Origin: Apostichopus californicus
Lineage: Eukaryota > Echinodermata > Holothuroidea > Aspidochirotida > Stichopodidae
NCBI GenBank assembly: GCA_020650975.1
Contig: JAIPMN010000818.1
Location: 62,001-126,000, forward strand
Reading direction: 5' to 3'
Length of the DNA: 64,000 nucleotides
The notes beneath the pieces were generated by a model. The model was given only the letters and a program-made list of their open reading frames with translations, made no database searches and had not been told where the DNA came from. Numbering within the stretch: the stretch's first letter is position 1; every line of letters starts with the position of its first letter. Below are positions 12,001 through 24,000 of this stretch, piece after piece. Made by a program: the position numbers and the translations under genes.

Positions 12001-15000
12001 GTGTCTCAGTAAAATACATTGAGAGTGAATATAAAGTACACATAAGTGACCATTATTACACTTTCTAGCATATTTAAAGTCCATTACTGGTTACTGTGAA
12101 GGTTAATTTTTTAAAGTATTCTGTTTTATTGGAGTTGACTCTAGCTTTCCTACTGGTGTTTTTCCATTAAGTCACGTAGCTCTTAAAACTTTATTTATTT
12201 CTCACTTCTCAATTAGACTCTCACCGATGTCAAGACTAAGGAAGGGAGTCCAGTCAGACTGGAGTGCGTCGTCAAAGGGGTTCCAGAACCAGAAATCCAG
12301 TGGTTGCGGGAAAACATACCCGTCGACCCTTCACCTGATTTTGACATGGTCAATCAAGATGGAAAATGCATCATGAATATTCATGAAATCTATCTTGATG
12401 ATGCCGGAAAATTCACATGCACTGCAACAAATGCTGCAGGCACAGTATCTACCTCATGCCAACTTGTCGTCGAAGGTGAGTTCAGGGCATCTGCTCCCCC
12501 CCCCCTCCCTCACACCGTTTCCCTCTTCTGAAGGAGATGCACAAGAAATTCCCAAAACCTTGTTGGTCCAAGGTGAAATGTCCATACTGATACAAATGTA
12601 ACAAGAACTTGATGTTATTAGCAGGTCTCTCAAAGCAACATTTTTTGCATTAATTGTGGTAATTCTTTTATATTATTATTTAATATGGAGATCCCACCAA
12701 AAAGAAACCCCAGTCTTGTTAGCTTTGGGAATCTTGCATTTTTGAATTTTGGTGAAGAACAGAAGTATGAACAAAATTCACTGGATGAATTCCTTAGAAA
12801 TAATCACATTGGAAGTGTGTGTCTTAGTTTAATCACATCTAGTTTTGATTAAAATTTGTTAATTTTATCTTAAAAATTTGTTTTTCCCAATTTCTCTAGC
12901 TATCTTAACATATTATTTCATATTTCATCAGCTGCTGCACCAGCTGTACCAGCTGCACCAGCTACACCAGCTACACCAGCTACACCAGCTGCACCAGTTG
13001 TACCAGCTGCACCAGTTGAAGTGGCAGCACCACCGCCTCCACCACCACCGGCGGAGAAACCCAAAAAGAAGACGGTCATAGCACCACCAGAATTTGTCAA
13101 ACTTGTTGAACCAGCCAGATTCTCTGAAGGTCAACCAGGTCGATTCTCATGCCAAGTCAGCGGAGAGCCCAAACCAGAAATAACCTGGTATCGAGATGGA
13201 CAAGAAATAGAGACTGGACATCGGTGAGATTCTAGGATTATGTAAACCATATGTTATAAATCCGGGGTTCCCTAACTGGGGTGCATGAACCCCCAGGGGG
13301 TGTGTGATTCCATCCCAGGGGGTTCGTGAGACGTTTCTGAAAGTCAAAACTAGAGTACTTTTTGTTGAACTAAGATCTGATATATCATATAATTTAGTAA
13401 TGTACAAAAGTCGTACCTATCGACAAACTCCACAATATTACACTATGAACTTGATCTTTTACGAAGCACTGTTATGCGTAGTATAGTATAATAATGACTC
13501 AGATCGTGTCTCAAAAAGTTGGGGGTTCGTGGACAACTCTGACATCCACAGGGGGTTCGTGGGGGGATAAAGTTAGGGAAACCCTGTTATAAATGATACA
13601 TGTTGTTTATAGCTAGTGACAATGTATGATAAATGTCAGTTCAATAGCCTTTAATAATATCTATGATATCTCAGAATTTATTTCACATGTTCAATGTATA
13701 TTAACTTGTCTTCACTAGGGTGGGAGCTGGAGTTTAATGAGGACATTACCATGCCCACCAAAATTCACTGTCACAATCCTCGTGTAACGCCTAAAGAAAA
13801 CTTGACTCCCAATGTTTATGATTATATTGCATACATCTCAACATCGTGCAATTTCTAACAGATGACTTAACTTGTCCTTCTAAGCTTATAAATGTATATC
13901 GTAAACAATTTCATGACATAAAAATAATTTTTTTCCCTCTCAAGATTTGTGACAAAACATAACAAAGAGACTGGAAGAGCCCATCTAGACATCACCATGT
14001 TGCTGACTGAGGACAAGGGCACCTACACGGCCGTCGCCAAGAGCAAGGCTGGTCAAGTATCTAGCAGTGCACCAATGCTGAATGAAGGTAAGCCACGCAG
14101 GCTCAGAGAGATTCCATCAACAGTTCATGCTATTTGAAGCATTTTAGCAGGTCTCCAGTTTGGGACATTTTGCAATTAATATGTTTCTGTTTCAGTAGAA
14201 GTAAAGCTATTTTTCCTATATCATAAATTTGAACAAATGTTGAGCAGTGATTTCACTGATTGGTTTCTCTCTCCTTTTTCTTGGGTCCATTTTTCTGTAT
14301 CTTGATGAATAACATATATTCACTTTCGTCAGCTGCTTACGACAAATACATCAGAGAGAAACGAGAGGAGGAAGAAGCAGAAGAAGCCAAATCCAAACGA
14401 TCGGGCATCAACACCCAATTAGCTGACGCATTCAAAGATGGAGAGAAATTGGTACCTAGCCAGAAAGGGAGACCTGGTGAAGAGGTCTTCCATGACCCAG
14501 ATGAGGTCAGTTTAAAAACCAAAAATTGAATCATTTCCAACACTTTTTAATTTTTTTTTTTTTTAAAAGATTAAAAAATTCCAATATTTTTGTTTCATTA
14601 ATGTGAAGGTGAAGTAAAAAGAATATTTAGTTATTAGTCAGCTGTTTGTAAATATTTATTAGTCTTAAGGTTACTTGGTCTAGCGTTGTAGTTATGAAGG
14701 GGGTGACAGAATGTTTTTGACTTGTCAGTTGGTGATAAAGTTGGGAAGTCTAATTAGTACTAGGTACTGATTTGGAGTAGGTTAACCGTGTCAGAAAACT
14801 GACAAACTAAAGTACAACTGGTGTATGACAGGTTTGCCAGTTTTACCGAAATAAACAATAGAGTGAGATAATGTAAGATTTTACCTTTCATTTTGTTAAA
14901 TTTCTGATATTGAAATAACAGGATTATGTTCCGTTGGTACCTTGAATGTTCTCATACCCAGTAGTGTAATTCTTTAAGTAAATGAAATGAAATTGAAAAT

Positions 15001-18000
15001 GAAAGTCAATCAAAGTGAACTGGTTCTGGCAGAGTGCCAGGAATATTTGGCCGAGTGCCAGGAATATGGTGCGATAGAAAATATCCAGGTCTGCGAGTGT
15101 CAATGAGAATATATGGAACCTGATACTCTAGAAGATGCAGAATAACAACAGAGAATTAAGATAGTGTAATCAATTAATTCAACCAGAAACCTACTTACAG
15201 TGGGATACATGAAATCATGAATGCTACTTTAAAGGAGCTTAGACTGTATTCTTCATTGTTAAGTGCCAATATTGTGTATGCCTATAGAGTGATGCATAAT
15301 GCTGATAGAGACCCCTGAATACTGCTTTAAGATTGAGATTTATATCTGTTAGAGAAATATAGCATCTGTTTTTACCTGGCAGTGTTAGAGAGGAAACATC
15401 AAATGTTAATGTTGACAACATGTTTATTTTGTCAAATCCGGCTATTTTGTCAAAATTGTCTGTTTTCCTCTCGCAAAGAATTCCTTAGAGTCGCCAATGT
15501 CTCCGTTTGAGAAACGTCTCCTATGGGAGATAAATTATAGAGAGCTTTATTCTTCGTCGTCCGAGAGCACCATAACTCCAAGCCCAACATTTGAGGAGGT
15601 ATAAATTTATGTCAGACCGAAAGACTAACCAAAATGTTATCCATCTTAGATCAGTTCAACTCAGTTGCGATTCGTTTCAAGTTTATTTTAGTTCATTAAC
15701 ACGATTAGTCAGAATTTATTTTACGTATTTTTTTTATTTGGTGGATGGGTTACGTTCATTATGCATGATTAATTTTGTAGTTGTTTTGTGGATTAATTGT
15801 TATTAGATTAGAAAATGACAAAACTGTTATTACTTAATGCACAGTTAAACTTAGGGCTGGTTTTTAGAAAAACAATTAAAGATTGTTTTCCAGATAACCC
15901 AATTTTTGTGGAATATTGTCTAAAGAGCATGATGTGTGTTAGTGTATTTATTGTAAAGAAACTAATTGATAAAAGAGATATGTAATCCTCAAATAAGACA
16001 ACTGAATGGCTGCTAAAAATTTTAGCCTAGAAAACATTGTAGTTACATAATTGGGTGACATGTGCATTAACCAATATAATTAAATATTAATATTTAAAAG
16101 TTTAAATTAGATGATGGCAATGTTCATATTTTGGCAAGGTCAATGTTGACTTGCATTAATTGAAGACAAATTTGAACTTACCTGTTTTGGTCTATTTATT
16201 TTGTGAGTGGATCATTTGGTTTGTTGTAAATTATTTCAAAGGTGATTCTCTCGGCTACTCCATGGCTGTGCAGTATTGTTATTTTGTCGTCATAGTTGTT
16301 TTTGCCGATGATAGCACGCATTAGTTTCTTTCCTTTTTTGATGGTTGGAAATAGTTTTTATCATTTTGTGATCATGTGATTATGGATGAGTTGATGGAAA
16401 TTTCATTGTTAAAATGGTGATTTATTGAAAGTATTTTGTTTCCTCTTACATCGGTTTTGTGGGTTTGTTTGTCTGAGTACATATTGCTCCCTGTTTTTTG
16501 TGTTTCCTATTTTTTGTTTCACAGATAATATTAATTATAAAGGAAACAACTCTTTTGAATAAAATAGACCCTAGCAAAGTAGTGTGAGACAAAGTGTAAA
16601 TTTGATCTCATTCTGATGATTTATGAGAAGACATGGTTGCTATAGTTACTGTCTGACATCAGATATTGTTACACCTTCCTGTGTGACTTCTGACATGGTA
16701 ACAGCAATGTGTATGACAGTGTATATGGTTAACATTGTGTGATAGCAAACATAGTATAAGCACTGTATAGAAATAGTGTATATGACAATAGACAAGTTTA
16801 CAACAGTGTATGTGACAGCAGACACGGTTACAACAGTATGTGTGACATAAGACATGGTTACAGCAGTATCTGTGACAGTAGACATGGTTACAGCAGTATC
16901 TTTAATAGCAGACATGGTTACAGCAGTATCTGTGACAGCAGACATGTTTACAGCAGTATCTGTGACAGCAGAAATGGTTACAGCGGTATCTGTGACAGTA
17001 GACATGGTAACAACAGTATATGTGACAGCAGACATGTTTACAGCAGTATCTGTGACAGCAGAAATGGTTACAGCAGTATCTGTGAATTTGTGAATTCAGA
17101 CATGATAACAGCAGTATCTGTGACAGCAGACATAGTTACAGCAGTATCTGTGACAGCAGACATGGTTACAGCAGTGTCTGTGACAGCAGATGTGACAACA
17201 ACTGTGTACATAACATTACACATGGTATCATCATTTCTGTAATACAAGACAGAGTTACATCAGTCTTGGTTTCACTGCAGATGTGGTTACAGCTGTATAC
17301 AGCTCTTATAAACATGTGTCATTTTCAGCTTTTGGTTTGGATTTATTCTTTATCAGGGTCCTAAAATGTCACCATTTGAGAAACGGTTGCTCAAAGAGGC
17401 AGCCATCAGAGATGCACAAGTGGAGTCAAAGCGACCTCGCATCTCGCAAACAGATGTAAGAAACATACCTGGTTTGCATGCTTGTGTCGCATGGGTAACT
17501 GTCAGCCATCTTGTCTCTCATTTTGTCATTTCTGTGGATGTGTTACAGATAGTGGATAACTTTTGTCCAATCAGGATTAACCCAATCAGGATATCTAACA
17601 CCCCCCCCCCCCTCTCCACCACATACAGTAGCAAGGTATTGTCTCATGTTAGTAGAGATCACACAGATAGATGTAGTAACATAATACTTCATTTGCATGG
17701 ATCTGTAGTTCATATTATTTGTCAGTCATTTTTGGTTTCTGCCTTTCTTATGGAGTTATCACAGATTATGGATGGTTATGTTACCAGGGCCAAGGCTAGA
17801 AAGGATAATTTTTCTCAGAGTGCTAGTCATCCATTTTCTAGCTGCCCCCATATGGCAGAACAAATACTTATATAAATTTCTGCATGGGTCTTCAGTTCAT
17901 CCTCACCTGCCATTCCTATGCCCCAAATTTAATAAAAAAAGTATGGTATGGCAAGTACAATCAAATACTGATGTATTTTAATGTAAATAAGTGATGGCCG

Positions 18001-21000
18001 ATTGGTTGGAAAATTTAGTCATCTCTGTTATGGATGATACCATTGAAGAGTAGGAAATAATTAACTAGTAATGGAATGAATTTGAAAAAAATATCCCAAA
18101 GGCTAATTATTATCTTTATCCTATATGTGGTTGGTCATATGGATAATGTCCAAATTATCGAGGATTTGATTAGTGCTCAGTCTTTGTTTCGTTTTTTCAT
18201 CTTTAATTTGTTGAAGGTCATTTGTTGATTCTGTGTGATTCTTTTGTTTTCCTGCATGGTTTGATATCATTTTTCATCTTTAGTGCATAGTGTTTGGTTG
18301 GTAGGATGTTATACTTGCGGTCAAGACAGACATTCGTTTCAGTGTTGTTCAAACCTATTAATGTAGCCTATACTTCCTCCGTAGTAAACTTTTAATAAAA
18401 CTACATTGTAAATTAATACAAATATATTTTCTGTCTGGTAAAAAGTACAATCACCGTAGTTACTCAATAGTCGCTAACAGAATAGTCATACTTTAGATGG
18501 TCAGTATCTTTCTTTAACCTCATGTTAATCAAGAGTTGTTCTTGTTTTTCATCCTAAATAGCTTCATCTTTATTAATTTAATTATTTATGATTAATATAT
18601 TATAATTATTTTTATGATAAGTAATATAATTTATGATTATGTGTATATTTTAGAAATATTTTTTGATTTCATTTGGCTCATGACTTATGAATATTCATAT
18701 TTTCAGGAGAGAAAGCCATCATCATTTGAACGGCGCCTCTCACAGGAAATCAACCAACGTGGAGGCGTCGATTCAGCTGATTCTGGAATGGTCGGTTTAA
18801 ATTGGTTTTAATTTCAGCATGCTTTGTTTGCTGTGAATCTGAGAAGAAATACTGCGTATTGAACCAAGTTATTAGATAGCCCATATATCAATAGCCCCAC
18901 CATTGTTGCAAGCATGTTATTATTCAGGGTTTTAGAATTAGACTCCTTACTTAAGGAACATATTTGTACCTGAATGTAACAAGAGTGTTTAGGAGTGTCA
19001 AAATGTTCCCTTGCATGAAGGATCTTTTGGGAAGGGAAACGTTCAAGCTTCGGTTTTTAATCTAGCTGTTGATATTAATATGGAGAGACAGAGTATTTTG
19101 TATCTGGTCCTGTGTAAAATGATGTGTAGGTAGTTCATACCAAAAAAATATGGTTATTAGTTGTGTGTCAAAATATCGCTACGGCAGCCGACAATCTAAT
19201 AGCCATGGACATGGTTTTTATTGCCTAACAAAAAGGAGTGATTTTTAAAGGTTAATTATTTTTCTAGAAGAACATGCAATATATTCCATTGCTGTCTACA
19301 GACACGATCTGCTTTTTTTTGTTGGGGGGGGGGGGAGGGGGCCAATTAAGATAAGCTATGAAACATTCTTGTTTGCATGAGTTGCTGTGCAATGTGAAGT
19401 TTGCTATGAATTTTTGATTTGGAGATGAATGGCAATATGGTCATTACTGTTACAGTGTCCTTGTTGCAGGAAGATGTTGTAATATGTTGTAAGAGGGGTT
19501 GTGTGGGATGGTGGGTGGGGGGGGGGTAGGGGAGGGGATATAAGTCACTTTATTAGGCAGAATGTGTTCTGCAACATTCTAACTTTGTAGAATAGAGAAT
19601 GTTCTGTAGTAGATGTAGGAAGTAGAAATGTCATTGTTGCTGCATGGATTAGTATTCTGTTTAACAAGCATGTACGACATTGTTATTCCAAAATTGTAAA
19701 ATTCATTGATCAATGAAGTTAAAAATTAAATTTTTAGAACTTATTTATGTGGCAATTTCAGCCATTTTATAATACATCTATGACCAACCAGAAATGAAAT
19801 GTAATCTGTACAAAAAAATAAATCCTTTTTTTCAAAGATTTCTTGATGAGATGTAAAAACCCTCAATTGATTACTAATTCTGCTGTAGGTTTAAGGAATA
19901 ATGTTATTTTTGCAAACCTTTTTCACAAAAGAAGTGTATAATTTTCTGAACTCATTCTCAATAATATAGTGTTTTAAATTTAAGAACAACATTAACATGA
20001 AACTGACTGTTTTAGTGTCACCCTTTTTAAAAAATTCTGCAATTTTCTAATTTTGTTTTTTTTACCTTTAATTTCTCAAAACCAGGCACAGTTTGATCTA
20101 GCAGCCTTTGAAGCCCACCTGCTTCAAGAACCGGACAAGGGCACCACTGCCGTACCAGAAGAGACGGAATTCGAATCAGAGATGGAAACAGACTCTGAGA
20201 AGGTCTTCCCGCCGAGATTTGTCAAAGAGATGAAGAATTATAGAGTACAAGAGGGAGCAAACTTAAACCTTGGATGCAGAGTGGAAGGTTTCCCGAAACC
20301 TGTTGTGAGTATTTTGTCAAATGCTCTGAAAATTTATCTCATTATTGCTGTCTTTTGCCTCATTCTGATCAATGCCAGGTAATGTTCAGACATTGGATTC
20401 CACTTTTTCACTACGAGTAGAGTTTTTGAGAGTCAGGTCGGGTCGGGTCGGGTCAGGCCAGATCAGGTCAGGTCTCAGGACAATAAGGTCACGAGGCCCC
20501 CTTTTAAAGCCTTCATTAATCTTTAAGTATATTAGGAAAGGGAGAATGCATTATCCTTTCTCCCATATTTTTTGCAGCCCTCTTCTGACTCTCCTTAAGC
20601 CTGTAGCCTCATATCCTCCCTTCCCCCACCCCCACCTCCCCACCCCTGTACCATGGTCAGGTCTGACTAAGACATCTGTGCGGTTACATCCATCTGGAGG
20701 ATCATAGTTAGCTCGGCTTTTATCCGTTTAATCCAGTGTGTGGAATTTTGTGTCCATCAAATCTTATTTTTTTCTCTCTATTTAATCAAGTTGTAATTAT
20801 ATGCAATGGTCCATCAAACTTAATGTAGTGTGTTAAGTCATTTTCTTTGTAAAACCTTTGAATTTACTGTCTCACTTCATCATTGCTGATGCGATTTTGA
20901 TCGTCTAAAGCCACAGTGGTACAAAATTGATTTTGCAGTCCATGGTGACATTTTGTGCCCAGTCTCTGGGCCATAACACTTTTGGATGTACCTACTCCCA

Positions 21001-24000
21001 TGACAAAAATGAAAATAGTCCATAAGGAGAGGGAAAGAAATGATATGTTGTCCATCTATTATTTTGAAATACCATCTCATAAGTAGGAGTGTTAATGTTA
21101 CCTTCCACAGCTGCAATGGTTTAAAGATGGGCAACCATTATACCGCTCCACCCGACATGACCTTAGGTACGTAGAGGGCCATTGCTCCCTGCACATTGAG
21201 CTGATCCTACCAGAAGACGAAGGTGCTTACACGGTCCTGGCCACCAGCCCAGCAGGCCGTGGAGTATCCACCGGAAGAGTGGTAGTAGATCGGGCCGGGT
21301 CCGTATCTGAGATCCCTCAGCACATGAAAGGACCCATGGCTGCTAGGGTTCACATGTAAGTCACATGCATAATTCATTTAATCTAACAAATATTGAATAT
21401 TCAGTATTATGACTCGGCTCAGGAATTTCTGTTTTTGTAATAAACATGCAAATTTATTTTATTTAGGAGTATTAGTGACAGAAAAGAAGACCATATTTTT
21501 GAGCTCTACTATTTGTACACTTTTTTGTGTGTTGGGAGAAGCATTGAAATTTGTCAAATCAACTGTGTATCAATAAAGTGAGCTTGAGTTGAAAAATCTG
21601 GAAAAGTACAACCAAAATCATGCCTCTACTTGCCTTGTAACCTTCGAATGCCTTTCACACAAACCATTTGTCTTTTGATTTCCAGGGAGTCAGAATCGTA
21701 TTCGATTCCAAAGAGAGAGAAGTATGCAGGTGACGTAACAGAGAAACATTACAAACCGAAATTCAAGGAAGTGCCAACAGACGTATCCGTCAAGGAAGGT
21801 AAACTGACCAGGTTTGACTGCCGGGTGACTGGACGACCTCCTCCAGATTTGACCTGGTACCGAAATGGAGAACAAGTATACAATGATGCCAACCATAGGG
21901 TAATGTAATATCATTTGATATAAGGATTGTAGAAGTTGATATTTCCAAAAATTGCAGCATAATTTGCAACATAAATTGCAACATAATTGGAAGATGGTCA
22001 TAAAACAAGAAAGTATAGTTTGACATATGAGACCAGTTTAAAATTTGTATTGCATCATTTTAAACTAATCAATAAACTCAGTGTCAGGATTTTTGCTGAG
22101 GGGGGGGGAAGGGGCTAGGAAAGGGTAGGAGAGCGAAAGGAGGGGGAAGGGGAAAGTCAGAAGAGGAAGAGAGTAGGAGAAGAGGGATATGGCAAGAGGG
22201 ATTTTTTACCTTAAAAAATTTGTACCATGGAAGGAGCGGAGAGGATGGTCAGAATGGCTCCTACCCCAAATCTCAGACTATTTGACTGTACATGTTTTAT
22301 TTACTGAGCTGTTCTTGGCTTGCCAAGATAGAGCGATTTTATAGAATTGGCAGAGAGGACCCACAATTTCAAATAGCATTTCAGTTTATAGAGGGTCTGA
22401 AGTAATAGTGAAAACAGGACATTTCTAATCTACTGTAAATCTTTAATTGTAAATATTGAAATTACTTTCTATCTTTCCAGATGTTAACCAATGAGGGTGG
22501 GTACCAATCCCTCCTGATGCCCTACACCTTGCCCAAAGACAGTGGCGTGTATGAATGTATCGCCAGAAACAGGGCAGGAGAAGGCAAATTTAGCGTACAA
22601 CTCAACGTAGAAGGTAAGCGAAACGAGACATTCCTATGCGACACTCCGTCATGTTTGGAATTTTAGAGTTTCGGAATGGCAACTATTATAAACACTTTAA
22701 ATTTTGTGAAATGAATTGCTTTAAGAATACCATTAAAGTCATTCTATATCCTTCTATATCCATTCTATATACATATAATATTTCTCCAAAAGAGAAAAGC
22801 TCATCCTTCATATAAAATATCCTTACTAAATAATTGGAGCTACCATTTCATTGCACCAAGTGTAATTTTCTTCTAAATTTTAATTTTATTCAGCCAAAGC
22901 TGATATGGTTGCTCCATCTTTCATCGATCGTATTGAAAACATCCACGTCACAGAGGGCGAGCCCGTCAATTTTACCTGTAAAGTCAGTGGACTGCCGTTG
23001 CCACAAGTTAACTGGCAGAAAGATGGAAACCACATCAGACCTGGCCACCCATCCTTCAGGTTGGTCATTTGTTTGTTTTTGTTTTCTCTTTGTTTTTGTG
23101 TTTTTATGTTTGTGTTTATGTTTCATTAATTGTGTGTAATAATCTTTATGATTTACACAGTCTTCAAAATTATTGCAAACCAACACCAAGTGACAACGTT
23201 AAAATACCAAATATCAAGTTATATCTGTTCTAACCGTTTTCATTGCATATATAAGTTTTTTTTCTGATTGTTTTAATATTTGGCTTGTTAATTGGATTTA
23301 TTTCCATAATTTACATTTTTAATAAATGCCAATATGACTTTGAAAAACCCTCCCCCCTCCAAAAAAAAAAAATTTCCGTTTTTAGTAATATTTGGATAAT
23401 CTTGTATCGATGATAAATGATAAATATTTTGTGATTTGTGCAAGATAAAACTGCAAGAAGTCATAATGTTTTTACATATCATACCAAGTGATTTTCATTA
23501 CTTTGTTTTGCCTTTATCGACAGTATCATTTAGAGAGAAACAGCTTAATATGCCATACAAAAGGAGGCATTGTGTGTTTATTAAATACCTTTGCCAAATT
23601 TCCTTTGTAATTTCAGATTGGAGCAAGATGAGAATGGCACTTGCCATTTAGTTTTAGACAGGGCCTCGAGGAGAGATGATGGTTGGATCACATGTACGGC
23701 ATTCAACAAGGCCGGCAGGGTGGCGTGTAGAGCCAAACTTACAGTCAAAAGTGAGTTTACTTATAATAAATTTTGACATTTCATTAGGGAAATAAAGGAC
23801 CAATGCTTCTTAACACTGTCACTATACAAAGTTCCAATCAATTTCCAGACTGGAGAATGTCATGGAAAAGAGTAAACATGTCAAAAGTCATGGAAAATGA
23901 ATGGACTGCTAATAACTGAGCCTCTTTTTGCTTTGTGAAAATTTCCCCAAATTTTAATTTTTCTGTGAAAAAAAAACTTGCGATAAATTTGCGATATATA

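Larger units (their letters stand above)
9426..12931 (+). other. Introns 2-6, nothing notable inside
   Basis: Introns 9426-9886, 10175-10591, 10705-11415, 11515-12216 and 12476-12931 are AT-rich with normal borders. I see no RNA gene, element or extra exon in them. Confidence 0.5.

Noticed and set aside
16646-17242. Long open frames on both strands with 10-residue repeats ([10 protein letters not shown] type)
   Set aside because: They are produced by the 30-bp minisatellite, whose period is a multiple of three; no splice or start context supports a gene.
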